A stretch of DNA of 64,000 bases, from assembly GCA_934446355.1 (NCBI GenBank), contig CAKSEC010000001.1, positions 62,001 through 126,000 of the forward strand, given 5' to 3'. Source of the DNA: an uncultured Oscillospiraceae bacterium. GTDB taxonomy: Bacteria; Bacillota; Clostridia; Oscillospirales; Ruminococcaceae. The notes beneath the pieces were generated by a model. That model saw only the letters and a program-made list of their open reading frames with translations, did no database searches and was not told the origin of the DNA. The position numbers and the translations under genes are program-made. Shown piece by piece: positions 32,981 to 41,576 of the stretch (positions are counted from its first letter, which is position 1; each line of letters begins with the position of its first letter).

Positions 32981-34103
32981 GCTCTCCCTCCTTCTCCTGC
33001 GGTGCGGGCTGGTCAGGCTTTTTGCGCCGCTTGTGCCGCTTTATCTTTGAATCTATAGGCGGCGTGTTATAGCGGTATTTCTCAGGAAGCTGTATCTCCT
33101 GCGTATCGGTCAGCTTTATACCGCCCTGCTGCGCTTTGTTCTTGCTGCCCTCGAAAGAGCTTATATAGTTGCGCTTCCAGTAGAGCAGATTCTCGACTAT
33201 CGTGTCGAAGCAGCAGGAAAGCGCATTCGTTATCAGCAGCGCGAACACAAAGCAGCCCTCTGTCTGCCCGAAATATCTGAACATCATCACTGTATAGCCC
33301 AGCACCACGCCGTAGATAACTCTTGCGGCACGCCGCTGCGGCAGCAGATAAGGCTCAGCCGACATAAAGATTATGCCGAAAAGCAGATATCCGCTTGAAA
33401 GTTCATAGAATACCGACATCAGCGGCGAAACGTCCGCTCTGGGGTAAACTGCAGCGATAAGTCCCACCGTGCCAAGGCAGGATATGACTGCCGCAAAGCT
33501 TGTGCTGTGCTTTATCAGCATACATATCCCCACCACCAGAATGACAAGGATATGCACCGTGCCTATCGCTCCGGGAACGTTTCCCATGATTATGTCGGTG
33601 AGCGACTGCGGCGGCACGCTGCCAAGCTTCAGCGTATATTCTATCGAACGTGTGAACGTCCCCGAATATTCGGAAAACATCGGCACTATCTCGCCCGCTT
33701 TGGGGTAATACAGCATATCTCCGGGATAGCACACGATAAGGAACGCTGCGGCGATCGCAGGCGGCGAGAATATCAGGTTGTCGTTTCCGCCGAACACGTG
33801 CTTGCCGAGCGCGATACATATTACCGCAGCAAGACCCGCGATAATATGAGGTATACCCGCAGGCATGAGCATAGCGCAGCTAAGCCCCCAGAACCACACC
33901 GCAGGGTCGGTCGGGTCGTATTTTATCCTGCGCACCTTGCAGCAAAGCCAGTCGGTCAGCATACATATCAGCACGCTCAGCACACAGACGACGAGCGGCC
34001 TGACGCCGCCGACAAATACCGCCGGTATAAGCAGGGCAGCCATGAACACGAATCGCTCGGTATACAGCTTGCGTGGGTCACGTAAAGTTATAGGAGTCAG
34101 CAT
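32973..34103 (-). CDS. rnfD: RnfD-like membrane subunit
   Basis: A 376-residue membrane protein of the RnfD/NqrB family. Conserved blocks are DPAVWFWGLSCAMLMPAGIPHIIAG, GKHVFGGNDNLIFSPPAIAAAFL (RnfD: GGLGQNPFNPAMIGY), GNVPGAIGTVHILVI, and a C-terminal SGYLLFGIIFMSAEPYLLP (RnfD: SGATMLGAFFILTDPVT). RnfD normally carries FMN on the threonine of an SxAT motif. I cannot find that motif, and the corresponding region reads GTFTRSIEYTLK. The tail after about residue 320 is a basic, unstructured extension (KRHKRRKKPDQ). It overlaps the rpe 3' end by seven bases. Confidence 0.78.
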   Translation of the reverse strand: MLTPITLRDPRKLYTERFVFMAALLIPAVFVGGVRPLVVCVLSVLICMLTDWLCCKVRRIKYDPTDPAVWFWGLSCAMLMPAGIPHIIAGLAAVICIALGKHVFGGNDNLIFSPPAIAAAFLIVCYPGDMLYYPKAGEIVPMFSEYSGTFTRSIEYTLKLGSVPPQSLTDIIMGNVPGAIGTVHILVILVVGICMLIKHSTSFAAVISCLGTVGLIAAVYPRADVSPLMSVFYELSSGYLLFGIIFMSAEPYLLPQRRAARVIYGVVLGYTVMMFRYFGQTEGCFVFALLITNALSCCFDTIVENLLYWKRNYISSFEGSKNKAQQGGIKLTDTQEIQLPEKYRYNTPPIDSKIKRHKRRKKPDQPAPQEKEGEHE

Positions 34104-34765
34104 GGCTCTCCTTTCTGCGCAGCCTTCAGCTCACGGTTAGCCTGAGCCATGTCCTGCGCCCTGAAAAGCCCTGTTCCTGCGACCAGAACATTCGCTCCGG
34201 CTTCCTTTACCAGCGGTGCGGTAGCGGAATTGATACCGCCGTCCACCTCGATATCCAGCGTATCATAGCCATGCTCGTCCGCATAGCCGCGAAGCTGCCT
34301 CAGCTTGTCCAGAGTTTCCGGTATGAACGCCTGACCTCCGTAGCCCGGTTCGACAGTCATGACCAGAACCATGTCGCACAAAGATAAATACGGGTAAACC
34401 GCCTCTATCGGCGTAGCAGGCTTCACTGCAAGAGCCGCCTTTATCCCTCTCGAACGTATGTCGGAAAGCACGGCGGCGGGGTCGCAGCGGCTCTCGACAT
34501 GGAAGTCGATGAGATCTGCGCCGGCGTCGGCGAAAAAGCCGACCTGCTTTGCCGGATCTTCCACCATCAGGTGAACGTCAAGAAACATATCCGTAGCCGC
34601 CCTGACGCATTTCAGCACCGGACTGCCATAGGTTATCTGGTCAACGAATGCGCCGTCCATCACGTCGAAATGTATCCAGTCAACACCCGCAGCACTGCAG
34701 CGCGACAGTTCACCCGTGATATTCGCAAGGTCGCACGCAAGCAGCGAAGCAGAGGTCTTTATCAT
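34097..34765 (-). CDS. rpe: Ribulose-phosphate 3-epimerase
   Basis: A 222-residue TIM-barrel enzyme of the pentose phosphate pathway that interconverts ribulose 5-phosphate and xylulose 5-phosphate. It shows the SASLLACD start, the metal histidine in WIHFDVMDG, DVHLMV, MTVEPGYGGQAFIPE and EVDGGIN motifs in the usual order. The ATG follows TAAGGGAATGATA. It is the first gene of the unit that continues through the Rnf-like genes. Confidence 0.96.
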   Translation of the reverse strand: MIKTSASLLACDLANITGELSRCSAAGVDWIHFDVMDGAFVDQITYGSPVLKCVRAATDMFLDVHLMVEDPAKQVGFFADAGADLIDFHVESRCDPAAVLSDIRSRGIKAALAVKPATPIEAVYPYLSLCDMVLVMTVEPGYGGQAFIPETLDKLRQLRGYADEHGYDTLDIEVDGGINSATAPLVKEAGANVLVAGTGLFRAQDMAQANRELKAAQKGEPC

Positions 34766-34829
34766 ATTATCATTCCCTTATCATTTGGATTTATCAAAAA
34801 ATAATTCGGGCTTAAGCCCATACATCTAT

Positions 34830-34858
34830 ATTCTATAATAAATATCTTTTTTCGTCAA
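34830..34858 (-). promoter_or_regulatory. Promoter of rpe and the Rnf-like genes
   Basis: On the reverse strand TTGACG (34853-34858), a 17-bp spacer and TAGAAT (34830-34835). The GGGCTTAAGCCC palindrome (34808-34819) lies just downstream. Confidence 0.65.
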
Positions 34859-34963
34859 TAAGCTGAGGGGGTTTTTTTCATATTTTCTGGGGAAAGCGTG
34901 AAAATTTCCGAAATCGGGGCTTTTTATTCAAAGATATTTGTATATTTTTCTGCGTGTTTGCGC

Positions 34964-34992
34964 TTGAAAAAAGGGCGGTTTAGTGATATAAT
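34964..34992 (+). promoter_or_regulatory. guaB promoter
   Basis: TTGAAA (34964-34969), a 17-bp spacer and TATAAT (34987-34992), giving a leader of about 188 bases. Confidence 0.75.
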
Positions 34993-35037
34993 AATAACAA
35001 TATATCTTTGGGGGCGTCGATACGGAGTTCTCCCATA

Positions 35038-35082
35038 CGAAAAAGCCATGATACTTTTATTGTATTCAGCGGCTTTTTTCCT
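35038..35082 (+). terminator. Intrinsic terminator in the guaB leader
   Basis: AAAAGCC..TGATAC and GTATTCA..GGCTTTTTT form a stem followed by T-run TTTTTTCC, about 40 bases after the likely start of transcription and 105 bases before guaB. It implies attenuation. Confidence 0.65.
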
Positions 35083-35187
35083 TATTCAGGGTATGAGTTC
35101 CAGAATAATGAAACATTGCGTTATGTACAACTCGACGGAATTTCCTGCCGCAGCGCAGGACGATGAGAAAGTGAGGATAAGAAATCT

Positions 35188-36660
35188 ATGCTGAACTGCA
35201 ACTACAACGAGAAATTTGTCAAAGAGGGGCTTACATTTGACGATGTACTGCTTATTCCGGCAAAGAGCGATGTTACACCGAACATGATAGACCTCAGGAC
35301 AAACCTGACCAAGAATATCATGCTCAATACGCCGATAATGACCTCGGCAATGGATACCGTTACCGAAAGCCGCATGGCTATCGCTATCGCAAGAGAGGGC
35401 GGTATCGGTATTATCCACAAGAACATGAGCATCGAGCAGCAGGTCGATGAAGTTGACAAGGTAAAGCGTTCCGAGAACGGCGTTATCGTAAATCCTTTCT
35501 TCCTTTCTCCGCAGGACAGTGTATTCGACGCAGACGCACTTATGGGCAAATACAAGATATCCGGCGTTCCGGTCGTTGAAAACGGCAAACTCGTTGGTAT
35601 CCTCACTAACCGTGACCTCCGCTTCATCGCAGACTACAACCAGAAGATCGGCGAAGTGATGACCAAGGAAGATCTGGTCACCGCACCTGTCGGCACTACG
35701 CTCGCACAGGCTCAGGAGATACTCAGGAAGCACAAGATAGAGAAGCTTCCGCTGGTCGATGAAAACGGCTACCTCAAGGGACTCATCACCATCAAGGACA
35801 TTGAAAAGAGCGTACAGTACCCCAACACCGCAAGAGATTCCGGCGGCAGACTGCTTTGCGGCGCTGCTATCGGCATAACCCCCGATGTGCTCGACCGTGC
35901 AGGCGCACTGCTCAAGGCTCAGGCGGACGTGCTGGTGCTTGACTCCGCACACGGCCACAGCAAGAACATCATGACCACCCTTGACAAGATAAAGAACGCA
36001 TTCCCCGAAGCTGTAGTTATTGCCGGAAACGTTGCCACCGGCGCAGCAGCAGAGGACCTCATCAAGGCGGGCGCAGACGCAGTTAAGGTCGGCATAGGCC
36101 CCGGTTCTATCTGCACCACCAGAATCGTTGCAGGTATAGGCGTTCCCCAGATAACCGCAGTTTATGACTGTGCGTGCGCAGCTGCTAAGTATGGCGTTCC
36201 TGTTATCGCTGACGGTGGCATCAAGTTCTCCGGCGATATCGTAAAGGCGCTTGCAGCAGGCGCAAACTGCGTAATGCTCGGTTCTCTGCTTGCAGGCTGC
36301 GAGGAGGCTCCCGGCGACGTCGAAATATATCAGGGCAGAAGCTTCAAGGTATACAGAGGTATGGGAAGCCTTGCAGCAATGAAGAAGGGCAGCGCCGACC
36401 GCTACTTCCAGGACAAGAGCAAGAAGCTTGTTCCTGAGGGTGTTGAGGGTCGTGTACCATACAAGGGATCTGTTGCAGACAGCATATTCCAGCTTTCCGG
36501 CGGTATCCGCTCCGGTATGGGCTATTGCGGCTGCCAGACCATTCCTGAGCTGCAGGAGCGTGCAGAATTTGTCCGCATAACCAACGCAGGTCTGAAGGAA
36601 TCCCACCCGCACGATATCCAGATAACCAAGGAAGCACCGAACTATTCCACCGGCTTCTGA
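35188..36660 (+). CDS. guaB: IMP dehydrogenase
   Basis: GuaB oxidises IMP to XMP with NAD, the first step specific to GMP synthesis. The 490-residue product has the TIM-barrel start EGLTFDDVLLIPAKSDV, two CBS domains (about 95-215, with GILTNRDLRFI and GLITIKDIEK), the catalytic loop GPGSICTTRIV with the active cysteine, the flap region GMGSLAAMKKGSADRYFQ and the final VEGRVPYKG motif. Length is standard. It is monocistronic, with a leader terminator upstream and a strong hairpin downstream. Confidence 0.97.
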   Translation: MLNCNYNEKFVKEGLTFDDVLLIPAKSDVTPNMIDLRTNLTKNIMLNTPIMTSAMDTVTESRMAIAIAREGGIGIIHKNMSIEQQVDEVDKVKRSENGVIVNPFFLSPQDSVFDADALMGKYKISGVPVVENGKLVGILTNRDLRFIADYNQKIGEVMTKEDLVTAPVGTTLAQAQEILRKHKIEKLPLVDENGYLKGLITIKDIEKSVQYPNTARDSGGRLLCGAAIGITPDVLDRAGALLKAQADVLVLDSAHGHSKNIMTTLDKIKNAFPEAVVIAGNVATGAAAEDLIKAGADAVKVGIGPGSICTTRIVAGIGVPQITAVYDCACAAAKYGVPVIADGGIKFSGDIVKALAAGANCVMLGSLLAGCEEAPGDVEIYQGRSFKVYRGMGSLAAMKKGSADRYFQDKSKKLVPEGVEGRVPYKGSVADSIFQLSGGIRSGMGYCGCQTIPELQERAEFVRITNAGLKESHPHDIQITKEAPNYSTGF

Positions 36661-36688
36661 TGGCATTGCTTATGAAAACAGCATAGAA

Positions 36689-36718
36689 ATATGGGGCTGC
36701 AGAAATGCAGCCCCATAT
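36689..36718. terminator. Bidirectional terminator between guaB and the CPBP gene
   Basis: ATATGGGGCTGCA-GAAA-TGCAGCCCCATAT, a perfect 13-bp stem between convergent genes. Confidence 0.75.
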
Positions 36719-36740
36719 AAGTTTGCCGAAAAAGCCATTC

Positions 36741-37814
36741 TCACACCGTGCTTATCAGCGTTTCCATCAGCCTGTATACTCCTCTGGGGATAAACTGATA
36801 GGTGAACGTATCGGCAGCCAGCAGCAGGGCGATAATTACCGTGAACCGTGAAAAGAACACTCCCCAGCGGCGTGCAGCGGAAACATCCCACATCTTAGGC
36901 ACCTTGTAGCGCTTTATCCTCCGCAGCTTGACTATCGCCATCAGAACGCCGATTATCATTGTCATTATCACAACAAAGCAGAAGATAAGATAGCACACCA
37001 CTGCAGGCGTCTGCTCCGCCTCACGTCCGGCAGCACGTGCCATCAGATACGTTTCAACATCGTCCATCGACAAAAACAGCAGCATTAGCCCCGAAATGCT
37101 GTTGAACATTGCGTGCATTATGGTCGTGGTAACTATCGACTTCGTGGATACTGCAATATACCCAAGACAGATACCCAGCACCGCCGCATAGAAAAACTGA
37201 CTGAAATTAGCGTGGGTCAGTCCGAACAGGATACCCGATACAAATATCGCAAAGCCGTTTCCGTATGGTCTGAGCGATTCAAGCACTATCCCCCTGAACC
37301 AGTATTCCTCCGCCAGCGGTGCGACTACTGCAAGCTGAATGAAAAGGATCACGGCGTTCAGCATATTGTCCGGCGTAAGGTCGTTCACCGTGTTGAACGA
37401 CTTATACAGGTCAGTTTCGGCGAACAGCTGCGATATCAGCATTGTCAGCAGGTTCACCATTATAGAAAGCCCGTACAGCGCAGGGAACATTCCCATCGCA
37501 TTCGTGAAATACTCCGGCTTTCTGTATATCCTGCCGCACATTCCCTTAGGCTTGAACAGCGCAATGCTGCTGACTATCGGTACGATATACAAAAACAGAA
37601 AGCTGAACAGCGTCTGCACGATATAAGACAGACTGCTTCCAAGACCATAGAATATTCCGCCCGCAGCCGCCAGCGAAAGAAGTACGGATTCCACACCTCT
37701 CGACACGAAAATAATGATGAGCATTATTCCAAGCTTCAGGCATACCGTCTTGAAGCCGTGCATTTTCTCCTGACCGCCTGTGTCAGGCACTGACGCTAAC
37801 GCATTGTCCTCCAT
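36741..37814 (-). CDS. CPBP-family intramembrane metalloprotease
   Basis: A 357-residue multi-helix protein of the CAAX/CPBP (ABI) family, intramembrane proteases or their non-proteolytic relatives. The catalytic motifs are present: EEYWFRG (about 168-174), F..THANF (about 204) and the following FYAAVLGICLGY with a second histidine near the end (TTTIMHAMFNSIS). The gene is last in the DUF6062-tsaD-aroK unit. The substrate is unknown; relatives handle bacteriocin immunity or protein maturation. Confidence 0.88.
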   Translation of the reverse strand: MEDNALASVPDTGGQEKMHGFKTVCLKLGIMLIIIFVSRGVESVLLSLAAAGGIFYGLGSSLSYIVQTLFSFLFLYIVPIVSSIALFKPKGMCGRIYRKPEYFTNAMGMFPALYGLSIMVNLLTMLISQLFAETDLYKSFNTVNDLTPDNMLNAVILFIQLAVVAPLAEEYWFRGIVLESLRPYGNGFAIFVSGILFGLTHANFSQFFYAAVLGICLGYIAVSTKSIVTTTIMHAMFNSISGLMLLFLSMDDVETYLMARAAGREAEQTPAVVCYLIFCFVVIMTMIIGVLMAIVKLRRIKRYKVPKMWDVSAARRWGVFFSRFTVIIALLLAADTFTYQFIPRGVYRLMETLISTV

Positions 37815-37836
37815 ATCTTCTCCTTTCCCGAAACGC

Positions 37837-38349
37837 TCATCTGCCGCCTATCAGCCTGTGCTCCGAGCATATCTCTCCGACTATCTCCTCCATGCTCTTT
37901 CCCTGACATTCCACCGTGATATCGGCGTATTCCTCGTAAAGCTCCCGCCGCCTGCGGAACACATCTGCGATGGAATCCCCCGGCCGCATGGCTATTCCAC
38001 GGGTCTTGATGTTGTAGAGCCGCTTTTCCACCTGCTCCACCGGCAGCGACAGATAATACACAAAGCCGTTTTGCTTAAGGTGCAGCATTGCGCTTCTTGA
38101 ATACACGGCGCTTCCGCCGGTCGCAATAACGCAGCCGCCCTTTTCCTCCACCGACATTATGGCACGTTCTTCTTCTATGCAGAATGCGTCAAGTCCGCTA
38201 TTGTCTATCATCTGCTGCAAAAGCAGTCCGGTGCGCTCCTGTATCACGATATCCGTGTCAATGAACCGGAATCCCATAGTCTTTGCGAGCAGTACGCCGA
38301 CGGTCGATTTACCACAGCCGGGCATTCCGATGAGCACTATATTCTTCAT
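37837..38349 (-). CDS. aroK: Shikimate kinase
   Basis: A 170-residue enzyme that phosphorylates shikimate in aromatic amino-acid synthesis. Walker A GMPGCGKST is at 8-16, the DTD motif (IDTDIVIQE) follows, and the shikimate-binding arginine and GGSAV motif (ATGGSAVY) are present, with the lid region RPGDSIADVFRRRRELY. It is the middle gene of the operon. Confidence 0.94.
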   Translation of the reverse strand: MKNIVLIGMPGCGKSTVGVLLAKTMGFRFIDTDIVIQERTGLLLQQMIDNSGLDAFCIEEERAIMSVEEKGGCVIATGGSAVYSRSAMLHLKQNGFVYYLSLPVEQVEKRLYNIKTRGIAMRPGDSIADVFRRRRELYEEYADITVECQGKSMEEIVGEICSEHRLIGGR

Positions 38350-38386
38350 TCTATTCAGTCCCTTTGCGCTGTTATTTTTGTCCGCC

Positions 38387-39400
38387 TTACCATGTCACCC
38401 TGTCAAGACGCATGGTCGCATAGGCGTTGAGGCCCGCCCCCGCAGTATGCCCCGCCTGATACTCATAGTATGCCTGACAGCCTATCATCGCAGCATTGTC
38501 GCCGCATAGCTGCACAGGCGGGATATACACTTTCATTCCGTTATACTGCGCCCGCTGCTCCAGCATTGTGCGAAGCCCCGAATTCGCTGCAACTCCTCCC
38601 GCCAGCGCAAGCGTGCTGCAGCCGTATTCCTTGGCGGCGGCAATGAATTTCTGCGTCAGAATATCGCTGACCGTATACTGAAAGCACGCCGCAAGGCTGT
38701 TTATATCGACCTCGCCGCCCTTTTGCTGCGTATTGTGTATCAGGTTTATCACAGCCGTCTTTAATCCGGAGAAGCTGAAATCGTACTTGTTGGCGGTGTG
38801 CGGGTGAGGAAGCTGATACTTCTTTCTGTCGCCCGTCTGCGCCGCCCTGTCGATATGTATTCCGCCCGGATAAGGGTAGCCCATGGCACGCGCCGCCTTG
38901 TCGAACGCCTCTCCCGCTGCGTCATCCACGGTCTGACCGATTATCTCGAACTCCGTCCAGTCGCTGACTTTTACTATGTGGCTGTGGCTTCCCGATACGA
39001 CAAGACACATATACGGCGGTTCAAGTTCACTGTGCGCAAGATAGTTCGCCGCAATATGCCCCCTGATGTGATGCACCGGAATAAGCGGCTTGCCGAGCGA
39101 CAGCGCAAGTCCCTTTGCGAAGTTCACCCCGACCAGCAGTGCGCCGATAAGCCCCGGTGCATAGCTGACCGCAATCGCGTCAACGTCCTGCGCCTTTTTG
39201 CCGGCTTTCTGCAGCGCTTCGTCAACGACCGCCACAATGCTTTCACAGTGGCGGCGGCTGGCTATCTCAGGAACAACACCGCCGTAAAGCTTATGCTCCT
39301 CTATCTGTGTTGCGACCACTGATGAAATTATCTCCCGCCCGTCACGTATTACGGCGGCGGCAGTTTCATCGCAGCTGCTTTCTATTGCTAGTATATCCAT
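38387..39400 (-). CDS. tsaD: tRNA N6-threonylcarbamoyltransferase TsaD
   Basis: TsaD makes the universal t6A37 modification in ANN-decoding tRNAs together with TsaB and TsaE. The 337-residue product starts MDILAIESSCDETAAAV, carries the metal-binding HHIRGH motif (about 110-115) and the glycine-rich ATP region VVSGSHSHIV and GGVAANSGLR. All match the family. It starts ten bases after the DUF6062 stop codon. Confidence 0.97.
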   Translation of the reverse strand: MDILAIESSCDETAAAVIRDGREIISSVVATQIEEHKLYGGVVPEIASRRHCESIVAVVDEALQKAGKKAQDVDAIAVSYAPGLIGALLVGVNFAKGLALSLGKPLIPVHHIRGHIAANYLAHSELEPPYMCLVVSGSHSHIVKVSDWTEFEIIGQTVDDAAGEAFDKAARAMGYPYPGGIHIDRAAQTGDRKKYQLPHPHTANKYDFSFSGLKTAVINLIHNTQQKGGEVDINSLAACFQYTVSDILTQKFIAAAKEYGCSTLALAGGVAANSGLRTMLEQRAQYNGMKVYIPPVQLCGDNAAMIGCQAYYEYQAGHTAGAGLNAYATMRLDRVTW

Positions 39401-39409
39401 AAATACCTC

Positions 39410-40114
39410 TTACTTAACGTCGGGCTTTCTCGACGTGATAAATTCTATAGCCCTTTCGATGGAGCTTCTTACGTGCTCCATTTCCTCGCTGTGAAGCTTT
39501 CCTGCGTTCCTGTAGTCAAAGCTGTTGCAGAAATCATTCACATCGCTGTTGAGTTCCTTGATGTAGTTCTCCACAAGGCGGTCGGTCGCCTCGATGAACG
39601 GCTTCTGGTCAGGCTTGGGCAGCTTTGACTGAACATTCGACATCAGCAGATTATAGTGCGGGATACAGATGTACTTCTGCGAGGAATAAAGGCTGCGGAA
39701 CTTTGCGTCCTCACGGAACATCGTGAATACTGTTTCCAGCATATGTTCAACGCCCCAGTCCACCTTGCTGCACACGAAGCAGGTGTTCTCTATCTCGCTG
39801 CATTTTTTTGCCTTTGCGCCCTTGGTGAAGAATATGCTCTTTTTCTCAAATATCTCTCCCCTGAGCGTACCGAGGTAGGTGTTCAGCATAAGCCCCAGCG
39901 AAAGGCGGTTGTTTTGCCGAAGCAGGCTGTTGAAATGAGTATGGCAAAAGCCCAGCCGATTCGTTTCCATTCGCACGTCAGGCTCCATCATCGCCGCACC
40001 CATTATGTATTCGCTGATATGCTGCTCGACCGTGTTCCTCATGGCGCAGATAGGGCAGCCCTCTCTCGGCTCGAACACCTCGTTTATCGGTATTGTCAGA
40101 ATGCTTTCTCTCAT
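39410..40114 (-). CDS. DUF6062 family protein with paired CxxC/CxxH motifs
   Basis: A 234-residue soluble protein of the DUF6062 family, function unknown. It contains two similar cysteine/histidine clusters, CPICAMRN with GFCHTHFN and CFVCSKVD with CIPHYN, each spaced so that four ligands could bind a zinc ion. The rest is mainly helical. It is the first gene of the unit with tsaD, aroK and the CPBP gene and is divergent from ogg. No function is inferred. Confidence 0.8.
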   Translation of the reverse strand: MRESILTIPINEVFEPREGCPICAMRNTVEQHISEYIMGAAMMEPDVRMETNRLGFCHTHFNSLLRQNNRLSLGLMLNTYLGTLRGEIFEKKSIFFTKGAKAKKCSEIENTCFVCSKVDWGVEHMLETVFTMFREDAKFRSLYSSQKYICIPHYNLLMSNVQSKLPKPDQKPFIEATDRLVENYIKELNSDVNDFCNSFDYRNAGKLHSEEMEHVRSSIERAIEFITSRKPDVK

Positions 40115-40131
40115 GGTTTATCCTTCCTGAT

Positions 40132-40160
40132 GTTATAATTTGATGAAAAATCGCTGAAAA
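40132..40160 (-). promoter_or_regulatory. Probable promoter of the DUF6062-tsaD-aroK operon
   Basis: On the reverse strand TTTTCA (40155-40160), a 17-bp spacer and TATAAC (40132-40137). Both boxes are imperfect. Confidence 0.45.
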
Positions 40161-40174
40161 TCCAGCGCACGCCC

Positions 40175-40203
40175 TTGCATTTATACTCTTATTGTATTAT
40201 AAT
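40175..40203 (+). promoter_or_regulatory. ogg promoter
   Basis: TTGCAT (40175-40180), a 17-bp spacer and TATAAT (40198-40203). The TTG of this -35 box is in frame with ogg, but it is not the start codon. Confidence 0.75.
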
Positions 40204-40237
40204 TAAGACAAATAATCAAGAGGTTTTTATAAAAAAT

Positions 40238-41068
40238 ATGGACTACACTATACAAAACGATCATTTTGACCTGCGCCGCACGTTCATGTGCGGACAGTGC
40301 TTCCGATGGAAAGAGGACGAAAACGGCGCATTCTCCGGCATTGCCGGCGGAAGATCCCTGACCCTCACGCAGGACGGCGGCAATATCACCCTGCACGGTA
40401 TCAGCGAACAGGATATCCCGTTCTGGACGAATTACTTCGACCTTGACGCCGATTATTCCCGATACATAGAACGCTTCTCAGCCGACGAAACGCTCAGAAA
40501 AGCCTGCGCTGTATCCACCGGAATAAGGATACTCCGTCAGGAGCCGTTTGAAACTCTGATAAGCTTCATCATCAGCCAGAATAACAATATCCCCCGCATA
40601 TCCGGCATAATCGGACGGCTGTGCGAGTGCTTCGGCAGCAAAACGGACGGCGGATATGCGTTTCCGACCGTGAGCCAGCTTTCCGGAGTAACGCCCGAAC
40701 AGCTTGCGCCGCTTCGTGCAGGCTTCCGCAGCCGATACATCTGCGACGCAGTGAATAAGGTGGCTTCCGGCGAGATAGACTTCTCCGAAATAGACAGCCT
40801 GCCGCTTGCCGAGGCACGTGAAAAGCTTAAACTCATCACCGGCGTTGGCGATAAGGTGGCAGACTGCGTGCTGCTGTTCGCATTCCACAAGACCGACGCC
40901 TTTCCCAAGGACGTGTGGGTCAAGAGGATTATGGCGCAGTTCTATCCGGACGGGCTTCCTGAATGCACCGCCGGCTTAGAGGGCATAGCCCAGCAGTACC
41001 TTTTCGACTATGTAAGAAACAACAACGGTCTGTCCGAAAGCCAAAACGACATAGAAGCAACCAACTGA
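40238..41068 (+). CDS. ogg: 8-oxoguanine DNA glycosylase/AP lyase (Ogg)
   Basis: Removes 8-oxoguanine from DNA and nicks at the abasic site. The start at 40238 gives 276 residues. The N-terminal domain (DLRRTFMCGQCFRW) is OGG1-like. The helix-hairpin-helix ends with LITGVGDKVADC, where the catalytic lysine is K206, and the general aspartate is D225 in FPKDVWV. Their 19-residue spacing equals that of human OGG1 (K249/D268). It is followed after 16 bases by the zinc-ribbon gene. Confidence 0.9.
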   Translation: MDYTIQNDHFDLRRTFMCGQCFRWKEDENGAFSGIAGGRSLTLTQDGGNITLHGISEQDIPFWTNYFDLDADYSRYIERFSADETLRKACAVSTGIRILRQEPFETLISFIISQNNNIPRISGIIGRLCECFGSKTDGGYAFPTVSQLSGVTPEQLAPLRAGFRSRYICDAVNKVASGEIDFSEIDSLPLAEAREKLKLITGVGDKVADCVLLFAFHKTDAFPKDVWVKRIMAQFYPDGLPECTAGLEGIAQQYLFDYVRNNNGLSESQNDIEATN

Positions 41069-41084
41069 AAGAGAGGAAATACAT

Positions 41085-41519
41085 ATGTTCTGCAATAAAT
41101 GCGGCAAACAAATTTCAGATAACAGCGTATTCTGCACATGGTGCGGCGCTAAAAATTCCGACACCACCCCGACTCCCGCTGCGGTATCACAGCCTGCTGA
41201 GCCGATTCCCGCAAGCGTGCCCGTCGGCGCTCCGGCGGTCAGCGAGCCTGCCGCAGAGCCGTCCGCAGTCAGCATGAAGCTTCCCGAAGAGCCTGAAAAG
41301 CTGTCCTCCATTCCTGTCAGCAGTACGCCTGCCGGGCAGGAAAACAGCCACAAGCCCATGATGGAAGTCCCGCTGTGCGACCCGCTCCCCGAAAACGCCA
41401 AAAAGCCAAAGTCCGAAAGGCTCTACACCCGTGGTCAGATAGCCCTCTGCCTTGTGCTTATGGGTATCATGGCAGCGGTAGCCGGAGTATTCGCAGGTCT
41501 TTATTTCTCGGTGATTTGA
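41085..41519 (+). CDS. Zinc-ribbon protein with C-terminal membrane anchor
   Basis: A 144-residue protein with an N-terminal zinc ribbon (FCNKCGKQ..FCTWCGAKN, four cysteines at 3, 6, 17 and 20), a Pro/Ala/Ser-rich linker (28-110) and one C-terminal membrane helix (about 119-142). Such tail-anchored zinc ribbons are common in Firmicutes and have no fixed function. AGAGAGGAAATACAT precedes the ATG. The -35 box of the next promoter overlaps its end. Confidence 0.8.
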   Translation: MFCNKCGKQISDNSVFCTWCGAKNSDTTPTPAAVSQPAEPIPASVPVGAPAVSEPAAEPSAVSMKLPEEPEKLSSIPVSSTPAGQENSHKPMMEVPLCDPLPENAKKPKSERLYTRGQIALCLVLMGIMAAVAGVFAGLYFSVI

Positions 41520-41545
41520 CATAGACGTGCCTGTTATGGTATAAT
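41516..41545 (+). promoter_or_regulatory. Promoter of the TetR-type regulator gene
   Basis: Perfect TTGACA (41516-41521), an 18-bp spacer and TATAAT (41540-41545). Confidence 0.8.
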
Positions 41546-41576
41546 CGGTATATAATTGCCAACAAGGAGACATACT

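Noticed and set aside
34898..35194. 98-residue open frame upstream of guaB
   Set aside because: It spans the guaB promoter and leader terminator, and lacks a ribosome site.
35086..36666. 526-residue open frame antisense to guaB
   Set aside because: It mirrors a fully conserved guaB, has no ribosome site and shows no family motif; codon bias of guaB explains it.
40175..40237. N-terminal extension of ogg starting with TTG
   Set aside because: The TTG is the -35 box of the ogg promoter, so the extension is not transcribed as coding sequence.
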